In this document: positions 41,800-50,790 of the stretch, one piece after another
Position numbering within the stretch: the first letter of the stretch is position 1
Layout of the letters: each line of letters opens with the position of its first letter
Origin: an uncultured Verrucomicrobia subdivision 3 bacterium
GTDB lineage: Bacteria > Verrucomicrobiota > Verrucomicrobiia > Limisphaerales > UBA11358
Direction: 5' to 3'
Length of the DNA: 64,000 nt
Assembly (NCBI GenBank): GCA_903922735.1
Contig: CAIXUZ010000020.1
Location: 1 to 64,000, forward strand
The notes under the pieces: generated by a model
Database searches by the model: none
What the model was told of the DNA's origin: nothing
What the model saw: the letters and a program-made list of their open reading frames with translations, nothing else
Position numbers and translations under genes: made by a program

Positions 41800-42720
41800 T
41801 CAGTTTTTGTTCGTCGCGACGGTTGGCCGGGGAATCTTCGGGGAAACTGGTGCAGCGTGCGGGATGATACTGGGTGGCACCATGGCGGGCGGCATTGGCG
41901 ACCATGGCGGGACGCGGGCCACCAAATCACGCCAGGCCTGACGTTCCTTCGGTGGCAATTGGGACCAGCGTTCGGCGCTCTTCAAGAACTCCGCGCGTTC
42001 GGCGGTGCTCATGCCGGAAAACTTGGCGTAATTGCGGAGGCATTGAAACCGTTGCTGCGGCGGCAGTTGCTCGAATGCTTTCAAGGTTTTCTCCATCTGA
42101 GCGCGTTCCGCCTCTGACAGCGAGTTGAGAGTTTGCTGCTTTTCTGCGTCCGAGAGTTCAAAAAAACTGTTGAATTGCTCCGCAATTTTCTGATGCGCCG
42201 CGTCGGTGGCGGGATGGTTCGTGGTTTCCACGCTGGCGAAATAATGCAGCGTCTTGTCGTTCGCCAGAAATTCTTGTTGCACGGGCGGCGGCAATATATC
42301 CCATTGCTCGAGCCGTTTTTTGACCAGGTTGCGCAGATCTTCCGGCACCAATGCCAGCCGCACCTCGCGGTCGGTGTGGGGTGCGCGCAATAGCGGGGTC
42401 AGATACCAGCGCAATTCCGTCGCGCGCAGTCGCAGTTCGCGTTCATCCGGACCAAGCGCCTGATATTCGCGAACTTTGGCGAGAATGCGGGCGCGGCTTT
42501 CCGGTGTGCGATTGGTCAACGAATCGGCGCGCTCCTTCAGCGGCATGGCCAGTAATTGCCGGAAAAAACTCACCGGGGACTGCGCCTGCGGCAGCGGCGG
42601 CATCAGGTTGGTGATCGCGGGGATTTTTTTAACAAGGTCGGGGGACGGCGCGTTTTGCGCCTGTGCAGTAGAGAATGCGGCGATCGCCAGAAAAAAAACA
42701 GACTGAAGCAGCCGGCTCAT
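41800..42720 (-). CDS. Secreted DUF3106-like protein
   Basis: A 306-residue protein with a signal peptide (LLQSVFFLAIAAFSTAQAQ) and a helical body with repeated acidic-basic helices of the DUF3106 kind: LSDAEKQQTLNSLSEAERAQ, LPPQQRFQCLRNYAKFSGMS, ERAEFLKSAERWSQLPPKER. The last 40 residues are Pro rich. Function unknown; the upstream partner is a single-pass protein that resembles anti-sigma factors, and the two overlap by 4 bp. Confidence 0.75.
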   Translation of the reverse strand: MSRLLQSVFFLAIAAFSTAQAQNAPSPDLVKKIPAITNLMPPLPQAQSPVSFFRQLLAMPLKERADSLTNRTPESRARILAKVREYQALGPDERELRLRATELRWYLTPLLRAPHTDREVRLALVPEDLRNLVKKRLEQWDILPPPVQQEFLANDKTLHYFASVETTNHPATDAAHQKIAEQFNSFFELSDAEKQQTLNSLSEAERAQMEKTLKAFEQLPPQQRFQCLRNYAKFSGMSTAERAEFLKSAERWSQLPPKERQAWRDLVARVPPWSPMPPAMVPPSIIPHAAPVSPKIPRPTVATNKN

Positions 42721-43181
42721 TGCAACGCCGCGAGCAGTTCGCCGTCCGCGCGGGCTGGCAGGTTCATGCGCTGGATGGCGTCGAGGTTTTCCAGCACCTC
42801 GATGCTGGGCAATGGCTGTGAACTGGCGAGCCGGACCACGGTTTTTGCCAGCGTGATCTGATGCGCATGGCTTTCATAACGCTGGATGCTGACCCCGGCA
42901 AAAATCAAAACGGCGGTAGCCACGGCGAAGCGCGGCCACAATTGACGCCAGTTCAAAGTCCAATCGCGGGAACGGCTTGTTTGGTTTTCCTCCAAGTCAA
43001 CCGCTGCCAGAACGCGGGCGGTGAAATTGGAAGGCACATGGGCGTCAGGAATTTTTAACAGCGAAGCGGTGAGGCGGGCTTCCACCTCCAGCTCCGGGCT
43101 GCCTTTCAGCGTGCCGAGTTCGGCGGGCGAAAGGCTCTTGCGCCAGAGGGCTTCGCGCGGGTCTGAAGAATTGTTATTCAT
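42717..43181 (-). CDS. Single-pass membrane protein, anti-sigma-factor-like
   Basis: A 154-residue protein with a soluble N-terminal half (REALWRKSLSPAELGTLKGS), one membrane helix (FAVATAVLIFAGVSIQRY) and a short C-terminal part. The layout and the DUF3106 neighbour are typical of a sigma/anti-sigma cluster, but no sigma factor gene is next to it: the upstream 162 bp are empty and hemE follows on the other strand. ATG 43181 (MNNNSSDP) is preferred to a start 13 codons upstream. Confidence 0.65.
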   Translation of the reverse strand: MNNNSSDPREALWRKSLSPAELGTLKGSPELEVEARLTASLLKIPDAHVPSNFTARVLAAVDLEENQTSRSRDWTLNWRQLWPRFAVATAVLIFAGVSIQRYESHAHQITLAKTVVRLASSQPLPSIEVLENLDAIQRMNLPARADGELLAALQ

Positions 43182-43343
43182 CGCTTCAGGTTGAAAACCG
43201 GTGTTCGGGCAAAGTTGCAAATATTTTTGCCGATTTTTGCTGCTTCACCGGTGCGACCAACTAATAGCTGCGTCGGTAGCGCCAAATTCTGAAAAGCTGC
43301 TGTCCATCAGCAGCAGCTTATGCTATCTATAACGGCCAATTTG

Positions 43344-44396
43344 ATGAACTTGAACGCTGAAAAACCCGCCAATTCCCGCGAACGATTCAACCGCGCCGCC
43401 CGCTGCCTGCCGGTGGATCGTCCGCCGATGTGGCTCATGCGCCAGGCCGGACGCGCGTTGCCGGAATACCGCAAGCTCAAGGAGACCTACACCTTCGTCC
43501 AGCTTTGCCAGAATCCCGATTTGGCCGTCGAGGTCACGCTCCAGCCGGTGCGTCGGTTTGGTTTCGATGCCGCGATTTTGTTTAGCGACATCCTTGTGAT
43601 TCCCGAAGCGATGGGCCAGACATATCATTTCAAGGAAACCGGCGGCGTGCAGATGGACTTCGCCGTCACCAGCAAGGCGGACATTGAAAAACTTTCCGTC
43701 GAACACGTCTGTGAACGGCTGAACTACGTCGAGCAAGCGCTGAAAATTCTCCGAAAGGAACTCGGCGACCAGACGGCGTTACTCGGCTTCACCGGTTCGC
43801 CGTGGACACTGGCGACGTTCATGATGGAAGGCGCAAGCGTGCCGAAATACAGCCGCGCGCTGCAACTCTTCCGCGAGGACAAAAAGACGTTTTTCGGCCT
43901 GCTCGAAAAACTCACCGCCGCCGTCACCGCGTATCTGAAAATGCAGATCGCCACGGGAATTGACGCACTGCAAATTTTCGACAGCCACGGCGGACACCTT
44001 GCGCCGACGGAATTTCAGGAAGCCAGCGGTCGTTGGACAGATGAAATCATAGCCAACCTTGGCGGCCAGGTGCCCGTCATCAATTTTTCCCTCGGCACGC
44101 ACGGCAACTGGCCCGACCTCATTGCCAGCGGCGCGAGCATTCTCGGCATTGACTGGCAGACTTCAATTGCCGAAGCGCGGAAAATCATTCCATCCCACAT
44201 CGCCATGCAGGGCAACCTTTCACCGGCACATATCGCCGAGTCCACGCCGGACGTGGTCGCGGCGGAGACGAAGAAGGTTCTTGAAACCATGCGCGGGCGG
44301 CCCGGGCACATTTTTAACCTCGGCCACGGCCTGACGCCTGGGGCAAAACTGGAAAATATCGCCGCCTTGGTGGAAACTGTGAAAGGTTTCAAATAA
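43344..44396 (+). CDS. hemE: Uroporphyrinogen decarboxylase
   Basis: A 350-residue enzyme that removes four carboxyl groups from uroporphyrinogen III to make coproporphyrinogen III. Family features: RPPMWLMRQAGRALPEYRKL (substrate Arg residues), FGFDAAILFSDILVIPEAMG, GFTGSPWTLATFMMEG, LQIFDSHGGHL and GHIFNLGHGLTPGAKLENI. ATG 43344 is preferred; ATG 43320 is also in frame. First of a four-gene run for the late haem pathway. Confidence 0.95.
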   Translation: MNLNAEKPANSRERFNRAARCLPVDRPPMWLMRQAGRALPEYRKLKETYTFVQLCQNPDLAVEVTLQPVRRFGFDAAILFSDILVIPEAMGQTYHFKETGGVQMDFAVTSKADIEKLSVEHVCERLNYVEQALKILRKELGDQTALLGFTGSPWTLATFMMEGASVPKYSRALQLFREDKKTFFGLLEKLTAAVTAYLKMQIATGIDALQIFDSHGGHLAPTEFQEASGRWTDEIIANLGGQVPVINFSLGTHGNWPDLIASGASILGIDWQTSIAEARKIIPSHIAMQGNLSPAHIAESTPDVVAAETKKVLETMRGRPGHIFNLGHGLTPGAKLENIAALVETVKGFK

Positions 44397-44401
44397 TCTT
44401 G

Positions 44402-44465
44402 GTAGCAGCGGACGTGAGTCCGCTCCATTGAAATGAAATTAGAACCGGCTCACGTCGGTTGCTAC
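44402..44465. repeat. 64-bp element with terminal inverted repeats before hemN
   Basis: The 23-mers at 44402-44424 and, inverted, at 44443-44465 match at about 18 positions and share GTAGCA ends and a GACGTGAG core. It fills the whole hemE-hemN gap and ends 10 bp before the hemN ATG, so hairpin formation could affect hemN translation or act as a weak terminator. Looks like a dispersed REP-type element. Confidence 0.75.
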
Positions 44466-44475
44466 AATTTACGAA

Positions 44476-45852
44476 ATGAAAACGCTCAATGTAGATCTTG
44501 ATCTGGTGCGCAAATACAACGTGGCCGGGCCGCGTTACACCAGCTATCCGCCGGCGACCAAGTTCACCGATGCCGTGACATGGGAGCAGCTTTCCGCGAA
44601 GATCGAGGACAACAATCGCACCGCGCGCGATCTCTCGGTCTATTTCCATATCCCGTTCTGTGAAACGCTCTGCTGGTTCTGCGGCTGCACCACGGTCATC
44701 ACGCTCAACCACGACAAGGGCATGGCCTACATCGAGGCCCTCGGCCGCGAAGTCGCAAAAATGGCGCCGATGCTCAACAAGGAGCGCAAGGCCGTTCAAC
44801 TCCACTTCGGTGGCGGTTCGCCGACGTTTTTGCGCCCGGACGAAATTCGCCGGCTCGGCGAAATCATACACAAGCATTTCACATTCGCGCCGGACATCGA
44901 GGCGAGCGTGGAGGTAGATCCGCGTCGGCTCACGCGCGAGCACATGGTGGCCTTAAAAGAAATCGGCTTCAATCGCGCCTCGATGGGCGTGCAGGATTTT
45001 AATCCGACCGTGCAGCAGGCGATCCATCGTATCCAGCCGCGCGAAATGACGCAGCAGGCAATGGATTGGATGCGCGAACTAGGTTACAACTCGATCAACC
45101 TTGATCTCATCTACGGCCTGCCGCATCAGACGCCGGCGACGTTCAACGAGACGCTCGACGCCGTTTTGGAAATGAAGCCCGACCGCCTCGCGGTCTTCAG
45201 CTACGCGCATGTTCCGTGGATCAAACCGGCGCAGAAAATTCTCGAAGAGAAAATATTGCCCACGCCCGAATCGAAATTGGAAGTGCTCAAGCTCGTCATC
45301 GAACGGCTCACCGCCAACGACCAATACGTCTATATCGGCATGGACCATTTCGCCAAGCCGAACGACGAGCTGACGATTTCGCAGCGCGAGAAAAAATTGC
45401 AGCGGAATTTCCAAGGCTACAGCACGCGTGCCGGTTCGGACATCTACGCCTTCGGCATGAGCGCCGTGTCGCAAACGCCTGATGTCTATTGGCAAAACGA
45501 AAAGGAGCTGCCGAAGTGGCAGGCCGCCGTGGACGCCGGCAAAGTGCCGCTGCACAAGGCTTATATCGTGAGTGACGAGGACAAGATCCGCCGCGAAACC
45601 ATCATGCGGACAATGTGCGACCTCTCGCTGGACTTCGCCGCGATGAGCGCGAAGCTCGGCATCAACTTCGAGCAGCATTTCGAGAAGGAACTCGTCTTGC
45701 TCGCGCCCTTTGCCGCCGACGGCCTCGTGAAGCTCAAGTCCGGCGGCCTCGAAGTAACCGACGCTGGCCGCCTCTTTATCCGCAACATCGCGATGTGTTT
45801 CGACAATACGCTCGGCGCGGTGAATGAGCGCAGACATTCCAAGACGATTTGA
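44476..45852 (+). CDS. hemN: Oxygen-independent coproporphyrinogen III oxidase
   Basis: A 458-residue radical-SAM enzyme that makes protoporphyrinogen IX without oxygen. The iron-sulfur motif is CETLCWFCGC (CX3CX2C plus one more Cys) after VYFHIPF; SAM-site Gly-rich sequence HFGGGSPTFL follows; later HemN-specific parts are RIQPREMTQQAMDWMRELGY, YIGMDHFAKPNDEL and QRNFQGYSTRAGSD. The last separates true HemN from HemW-like proteins. Its stop overlaps the next frame; hemY follows 5 bp on. Confidence 0.95.
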   Translation: MKTLNVDLDLVRKYNVAGPRYTSYPPATKFTDAVTWEQLSAKIEDNNRTARDLSVYFHIPFCETLCWFCGCTTVITLNHDKGMAYIEALGREVAKMAPMLNKERKAVQLHFGGGSPTFLRPDEIRRLGEIIHKHFTFAPDIEASVEVDPRRLTREHMVALKEIGFNRASMGVQDFNPTVQQAIHRIQPREMTQQAMDWMRELGYNSINLDLIYGLPHQTPATFNETLDAVLEMKPDRLAVFSYAHVPWIKPAQKILEEKILPTPESKLEVLKLVIERLTANDQYVYIGMDHFAKPNDELTISQREKKLQRNFQGYSTRAGSDIYAFGMSAVSQTPDVYWQNEKELPKWQAAVDAGKVPLHKAYIVSDEDKIRRETIMRTMCDLSLDFAAMSAKLGINFEQHFEKELVLLAPFAADGLVKLKSGGLEVTDAGRLFIRNIAMCFDNTLGAVNERRHSKTI

Positions 45853-45857
45853 TTTGG

Positions 45858-47216
45858 ATGAAATCCGTCGCAATCATCGGCGCTGGCATCACGGGGTTGA
45901 CCGCTGCGTTCTATTTAAAACGTCAGGGCGTGCCGGTCACGATCTATGAAGCGGGCGGGCGCGTCGGCGGTGTTATCCAGTCCATCCGCAAGGACGGTTT
46001 TCTCGCCGAGTTCGGGCCGAACACGATTCTCGAAACATCGCCCAAAATCGCGCAGCTCGTCCGCGATGCCGGCCTTGCAGCGCGCAAGCTCGCCACTGAC
46101 CCGAAAGCCGAGGCGCGCTTCGTCGTGCGCTATGGTCGTCCGATTGAGATGCCCGGCAAGCCGCTGGGATTTATCACCACGCCGCTGTTCACCGCCAAGG
46201 CCAAGCTCGCCGTCCTGCGCGAGCCGTTCATCAAGCCGCGTCGCGATGGCGTGGAAGAGAGCATCGGTCAATTCGTCGTGCGCCGGTTCAACCAGGAATT
46301 TCTCGACCACGCGATTGACGCGCTGGTGGCCGGCATATACGCCGGCGACCCGCACAAGCTCTCGCTGCCGCATGCGTTCCCCAAGCTCAAGGCGCTGGAA
46401 GATAACTACGGTTCGATGATCAAGGGCCAGATTTTCGGCGCGCGCGACCGCAAGAAATCCGGCGAAGTCGCCAAGGACCGCGCCGCTAAATTTTCCTTCG
46501 ATGAAGGCTTGCAGGTGCTACCGGACACGCTGGCGGCGCTGCTCGGCGATTCACTCAAACTGAATGCTCAGGTGGTGAAACTTACGCAAATCGCCAACGG
46601 TTGGCGGGTGACGACGGCACAAGGGGAAGCAGAATTTAGCGTCGTGATTTATTGCGGCACGGCCTACAAGCTGGCGCAGCTTAATCTGGAAACCAATTCG
46701 CCGGTTGATCTTTCGGCGTTCTCCGAAATCAGCTATCCGCCGGTCGGGGCGGTCGTATTGGGTTTCCGGCGCGAAGACGTGGCGCATCCTGCGTGCGGTT
46801 TCGGGATGCTGATTCCAAAGATCGAAGGTTTCAAAATTCTCGGCACAATTTTCTCTTCGGCGTTGTTCCCGGATCGCGCGCCAGCGGGCCACGTCACCTT
46901 GACCAGCTACATCGGTGGCGCGCGTTATTCCGAGCTCGGATTACTCCCGCCGGAAAAACTCATCGAGGTCACGATGGCTGATTTGTGCGTATTGCTGGGC
47001 GTGAAAGGCCAGCCGGTGTTTGCCCATACGAAGACTTGGCCGCAGGCCATTCCACAATACAACGTCGGCTACGGCAAATACCGCGACCTTCTGAATGAAC
47101 TTGAGGCGAAGAATCCAAACCTGTTTTTCGCCGGGCATTATCGTGATGGCGTCTCGCTAGGGGATTCGATTGTTTCCGGCGTGAACATTGCGGAGCGCGT
47201 GGGAAAACTTCTTTAG
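45858..47216 (+). CDS. hemY: Protoporphyrinogen oxidase (FAD, HemY type)
   Basis: A 452-residue flavoprotein that oxidises protoporphyrinogen IX to protoporphyrin IX. The N-terminal FAD site is IIGAGITGLTAAFYLKRQG with YEAGGRVGGVIQS; the C-terminal FAD contact is NLFFAGHYRDGVSLGDSIVS. HemY-type enzymes use oxygen, while hemN is oxygen independent, so the cell can probably make haem over a range of oxygen levels (inference). ATG 45858; a TTG 9 bp upstream is in frame. Confidence 0.92.
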   Translation: MKSVAIIGAGITGLTAAFYLKRQGVPVTIYEAGGRVGGVIQSIRKDGFLAEFGPNTILETSPKIAQLVRDAGLAARKLATDPKAEARFVVRYGRPIEMPGKPLGFITTPLFTAKAKLAVLREPFIKPRRDGVEESIGQFVVRRFNQEFLDHAIDALVAGIYAGDPHKLSLPHAFPKLKALEDNYGSMIKGQIFGARDRKKSGEVAKDRAAKFSFDEGLQVLPDTLAALLGDSLKLNAQVVKLTQIANGWRVTTAQGEAEFSVVIYCGTAYKLAQLNLETNSPVDLSAFSEISYPPVGAVVLGFRREDVAHPACGFGMLIPKIEGFKILGTIFSSALFPDRAPAGHVTLTSYIGGARYSELGLLPPEKLIEVTMADLCVLLGVKGQPVFAHTKTWPQAIPQYNVGYGKYRDLLNELEAKNPNLFFAGHYRDGVSLGDSIVSGVNIAERVGKLL

Positions 47217-47295
47217 CCACAGATTTGCACAGATGAAACATAGATTTTCGGAAAAGAGTTTTTGAATCTGTGACCATCTGTGTTTATCTGTGGCT
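47215..47295. repeat. 81-bp element with 21-bp terminal inverted repeats before hemH
   Basis: Arms 47215-47235 and 47275-47295 match at 18 of 21 positions (core CCACAGAT and CACAGATG). It begins inside the hemY stop codon and ends 9 bp before the hemH ATG, filling the gap. Similar CCACAGAT repeats are, to my recollection, common in verrucomicrobial intergenic DNA. Confidence 0.75.
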
Positions 47296-47304
47296 GAATT
47301 TTTT

Positions 47305-48315
47305 ATGAGCAAAGCCATTCTTTTGGTCAATCTCGGTTCCCCGGACTCACCGTCCGTCCCCGATGTGCGCCGTTATCTCAATGAATTTCTGATGGATGGA
47401 CGCGTGATCGACGTTGCTTGGCCGATCCGCCGGTTTGTCGTGGGCATGATTCTCATCAAGCGCCCGCATGAATCCGGCGAGGCATATGAAAAGATCTGGA
47501 CGAAGGACGGTTCGCCGCTTGTTGTCAGCAGCCGCAATGTGCAAAAACTTTTACAGGCGCGCCTGTCCGTGCCGGTGGAACTGGCAATGCGTTATCAGAA
47601 TCCGTCCATTGAATCCGCCGTGAAAAAACTGGCGGCCAAAGGCGTGACCGAAACCCTGCTTATCCCGCTGTTTCCGCATTACGCGATGTCCAGTTACGAA
47701 ACGGCCGTGGTGCGCGTGGAAGAAGTAGTCAAAAAACTCGCGCCGCAGATGAAGCTTACCGTCCAGCCGCCGTATTACAATCACCCCGATTACATCGCGG
47801 CGCTCGTCGCCAGTGCGCAGGATTATCTCAAAGATTACGATCATTTGCTCTTCAGCTATCACGGAATTCCCGAGCGCCATCTGCTCAAGTCCGACCCGAC
47901 CGGTTGCCATTGCTTGAAGGTGGAGAATTGCTGCGAGGTCGCCAGTCCCTCACACAAGACTTGTTATCGCGCGCAATGTTTCGCTACGACGCGTGACTTT
48001 GTGAAGCTGGCCGGCGTTCCCGAAGGCAAATATTCTATTTCGTTTCAATCGCGTCTCGGCAAAGACCCGTGGCTCAAGCCTTACACGGATTACGAGCTCG
48101 CGCGTCTGCCCAACGAAGGGAAAAAACGCATTCGCGTCATTTGTCCCGCGTTTGTCTCCGACTGTCTGGAGACCATTGAGGAAATCGGCATGCGCGGCTG
48201 CGAGCAATTCATGGCGGGCAACGGCAAGGAATTTACGCGCATACCGTGTATGAACGAACATCCGGCGTGGATTGCCGCACTGGAGAAAATGGCCGGGAAA
48301 TTCCTGGCGGCGTGA
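47305..48315 (+). CDS. hemH: Ferrochelatase
   Basis: A 336-residue enzyme that inserts ferrous iron into protoporphyrin IX (or acts on coproporphyrin III in other phyla). Features: ILLVNLGSPDSPSVPDVRRY, LAMRYQNPSIESAVKKL, FPHYAMSSYETAV, the metal-site His in LLFSYHGIPERHL and the late acidic motif CPAFVSDCLETIEEIG. A Cys cluster at residues about 200-225 (GCHCLKVENCC, CYRAQCF) could hold a 2Fe-2S cluster as in some ferrochelatases. Ends the haem run. Confidence 0.93.
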   Translation: MSKAILLVNLGSPDSPSVPDVRRYLNEFLMDGRVIDVAWPIRRFVVGMILIKRPHESGEAYEKIWTKDGSPLVVSSRNVQKLLQARLSVPVELAMRYQNPSIESAVKKLAAKGVTETLLIPLFPHYAMSSYETAVVRVEEVVKKLAPQMKLTVQPPYYNHPDYIAALVASAQDYLKDYDHLLFSYHGIPERHLLKSDPTGCHCLKVENCCEVASPSHKTCYRAQCFATTRDFVKLAGVPEGKYSISFQSRLGKDPWLKPYTDYELARLPNEGKKRIRVICPAFVSDCLETIEEIGMRGCEQFMAGNGKEFTRIPCMNEHPAWIAALEKMAGKFLAA

Positions 48316-48324
48316 GCGGCGGAT

Positions 48325-48927
48325 TTACTTCTTCGGATTGCTGTGGCCGAATTTAAGCCGGACGGTTTCCTGCAAACGGCCGAGAAAGGTTTTCTTCGCC
48401 TCGGCTTTTTTACTGACGATGCGCTCACATTTCTGATGGCAGATGCAGCAGAGGATCAGTGTTTTGCCGCCCTTGATGCGCAGCATCCGCACACAGCCGC
48501 TGCACATGGCTTCGTGGCAGACGGTGCATTGATAAGTGGCGCGTTGTTCCGGGTGTCGTGGACAGACTATCCCGCCATCAGGAAGAACCACCGGTGGTTT
48601 TGGCGTCTCGCGTTCAATTTTTGGGATGGATATATTGACCTCGGTGGATTCAACGAGCAGCTCCACCTCACCCAGGCTTAAGATCTGGCCGGGATCCAGC
48701 CACGCTTCCATGACGGGTTCGCCGTTGATGAATGTTCCGTTGGTGGAGTTGCAATCATGGACATATACGCCGTCGTCCGACAGCGTTAATTCACAGTGCA
48801 GCGTGGAAACGGTTTCGTGGTCTATGCAGATTTCATATTCCTCGTCGCGTCCGACGCGGTTGACGCCCAAGGATAATGAAATCACCCGGTTCCCAAAGCC
48901 TTCCGACTTGATTGCGAGTCGCGCCAT
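48325..48927 (-). CDS. FHA domain protein with B-box-like zinc finger
   Basis: A 200-residue protein. Residues 1-90 are an FHA domain (phosphothreonine binding): NRVGRDEEYEICIDHETVST, LHCELTLSDDGVYVHDCNST, NGTFINGEP. After a short linker comes a Cys/His module, CPRHPEQRATYQCTVCHEAM then CSGCVR and LCCICHQKCERI, that resembles a B-box or similar cross-brace zinc finger. ATG 48927 (MARLAIKSEG) is preferred to an upstream ATG. FHA proteins read Ser/Thr kinase signals; no kinase is nearby. Confidence 0.88.
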   Translation of the reverse strand: MARLAIKSEGFGNRVISLSLGVNRVGRDEEYEICIDHETVSTLHCELTLSDDGVYVHDCNSTNGTFINGEPVMEAWLDPGQILSLGEVELLVESTEVNISIPKIERETPKPPVVLPDGGIVCPRHPEQRATYQCTVCHEAMCSGCVRMLRIKGGKTLILCCICHQKCERIVSKKAEAKKTFLGRLQETVRLKFGHSNPKK

Positions 48928-48980
48928 AAACTTCCAGAGAAAAAGTTGCCATGGAACGTGTGCCAAAGGCGAGGTAAAAA

Positions 48981-49343
48981 TCAAGCCGGAGGGTGTTGAA
49001 CAAAGGCGAAGTCGGCTACGATTTTACCGCCAATAAGATGTTCCTGAATGATACGTTCCAGTACCGTCGGGCTGCAGCTGTGATACCACGTGCCTTCGGG
49101 ATAAACCACGGCAATCGGCCCGCGCGTGCAGACGCGCAGGCAGTTGGCCCGGGTGCGAAAGACGAGCGGGTTTGGGCCGACGAGGTTTAGTTCCTTCAGC
49201 CGGGTTTTTAGATAATCCCATGCGGCGAGGGTTTGCTCGCGCGGACAGCATTTGGGTTCATCGGCGTCGGTGCAGAGAAAAATGTGGCGGCGATATTTTT
49301 CGAGGCCGAGCGATTCAACGGCGGCTTTGAGTTCATCTTTCAT
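48981..49343 (-). CDS. Thioredoxin-like [2Fe-2S] ferredoxin
   Basis: A 120-residue protein: [20 protein letters not shown], then [20 protein letters not shown] and [14 protein letters not shown]. The Cys positions (C-x7-CC and C-x3-C) fit the thioredoxin-like ferredoxin family (as in NuoE and Clostridium/Azotobacter 2Fe-2S proteins). It would carry electrons in the cytoplasm. ATG 49343 preferred. Follows the EamA transporter by 90 bp. Confidence 0.87.
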   Translation of the reverse strand: MKDELKAAVESLGLEKYRRHIFLCTDADEPKCCPREQTLAAWDYLKTRLKELNLVGPNPLVFRTRANCLRVCTRGPIAVVYPEGTWYHSCSPTVLERIIQEHLIGGKIVADFAFVQHPPA

Positions 49344-49434
49344 TTTCAAGAATCTGCCACAGCGACGCAATTAACGCAGGAGAAAAATCAGGCCCGATTG
49401 GCTTCCTTTGGATTTTGTGACTCGATGGCGGAAG

Positions 49435-50352
49435 TTATCGGGAATACGTCAGCGCAATCACGCCGCCCACCGCCACGAGTGCGCCGGTCAGTGAGCGCCA
49501 GCCGATTCTTTCACCTTCGATTATTCGCGTCATCGGCAGCAGCACGATGGGCGTGGTGGCGATGATGGCGGTGACGATGCCGGCTTGCGTGGTCTGGAGG
49601 GCCCATTGCATGCAGGTCACGCCGAGGGTCTGGCCGGAAAGGGCGTTGATCAGCACCCAGGGCCAGATGCGCACCCATTTGTCCCGGGAGATTTGCAAGG
49701 TGTCGCCGGAAAATGCCGGACCGTGCGCGTGGGCGGAACGGGATTTGAAAATGAGCAGGGCCATCGTGGGAATCAAAATGCCGCCGAGCACCCGTTGGTA
49801 ACCGGTGGTGCCGGCGTCCACCTGCATCCCGGCCGCCGCGATGGCGGCGTAGCCTTTGCGGATGACGACGGCACCCAACGCGGCCCCCAGCGCGGCAAAG
49901 ACGCTGGCGGTGAGGCCGATTTCCCAGTCGCGCTGGGAAATCTTTATATGGTCACCGGGTGCGAGCGCGATGGCGACCCCGGCCAGAATCACGCCCACGC
50001 ACAGGATTTCCGGCAGGTTCAACCGGGTCCCGAGCCAGAGCCATTCAATCAATGCGGCGAACGGCGCAGTGAGACATTGCACCAGCAAAATGGTGCGGCG
50101 GCTGCCGAGCCGGGGCAGGGCCTGAAAATATGCGGAATCGCCCAGGCCGATGCCAAAAAGTCCGCTTAACATGAACCATTCCGGCGCGCCCATGAAACCG
50201 TGGCCGAAGGTGAACGCCCACCCGGTCAGGAAAATTGTCGCCAGCGTGATGCGCCAGAAATTTGCCTCCACCCCGCCTACTTGTTTCGCGGTGCGATAGC
50301 CGCAGATGGCGGAGGTGGCGAATAGTAGCGTGGTGAGAAACGCGGCGAGCAT
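49435..50352 (-). CDS. EamA/DMT-family transporter
   Basis: A 305-residue protein with about ten membrane helices in two EamA repeats (FGIGLGDSAYFQALPRLGSR and ALSGQTLGVTCMQWALQTTQ are the end of each half). Family members export metabolites; substrate unknown. Its ATG overlaps by one base the stop of the upstream hypothetical gene. A second EamA gene is at 52777-53694 in the other orientation. Confidence 0.87.
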   Translation of the reverse strand: MLAAFLTTLLFATSAICGYRTAKQVGGVEANFWRITLATIFLTGWAFTFGHGFMGAPEWFMLSGLFGIGLGDSAYFQALPRLGSRRTILLVQCLTAPFAALIEWLWLGTRLNLPEILCVGVILAGVAIALAPGDHIKISQRDWEIGLTASVFAALGAALGAVVIRKGYAAIAAAGMQVDAGTTGYQRVLGGILIPTMALLIFKSRSAHAHGPAFSGDTLQISRDKWVRIWPWVLINALSGQTLGVTCMQWALQTTQAGIVTAIIATTPIVLLPMTRIIEGERIGWRSLTGALVAVGGVIALTYSR

Positions 50353-50681
50353 CAGAGTTGCTCGTAATATTCGTCGGGACCGATGTCGGAAGAATTATTG
50401 CTCTCCACCTTCAGCCCGCTTTCGGTGAGGATTTTTTCAATGTCGGGCGCAATCCAGCGGCCGCCACCCTTCTTCTTGTGTGCGGGCTTGACGCGGTAGC
50501 GGCCCATCGCGTCGCTTTCCAAAATACTGCGTTCCTTCATGGAAATCAGGATGGGGATGGCCCACTCGGGATCTTCGTGAAAACGTTTTTTATTGCCCGC
50601 GCGCCGGCAGATTTCCGTCGTGCCGACATATTCCTTGCCCCAGGTTTTGAGGTAATTAAAAATTTCTCGCTCGTCCGCATC
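50352..50681 (-). CDS. Small winged-helix-like protein of unknown function
   Basis: A 109-residue protein from ATG 50681: MDADEREIFNYLKTWGKEYV, GTTEICRRAGNKKRFHEDPE, WAIPILISMKERSILESDAM, GRYRVKP. The succession of helices with a final beta hairpin suggests a winged-helix DNA-binding fold, but no family is recognised. Overlaps the downstream transporter start by one base. A longer frame starts at a TTG (50723) and is less likely. Confidence 0.7.
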   Translation of the reverse strand, partial: DADEREIFNYLKTWGKEYVGTTEICRRAGNKKRFHEDPEWAIPILISMKERSILESDAMGRYRVKPAHKKKGGGRWIAPDIEKILTESGLKVESNNSSDIGPDEYYEQL

Positions 50682-50790
50682 CATGCCGTAAGTCTGCAAA
50701 AAAATGCCACCCGCGTCGAGCAATTAGCTAAACCGGCGTTGTTCCGCCATTGCCAACCCCCTCGCTTCAATTTACGATTCTCAGCCGTTC

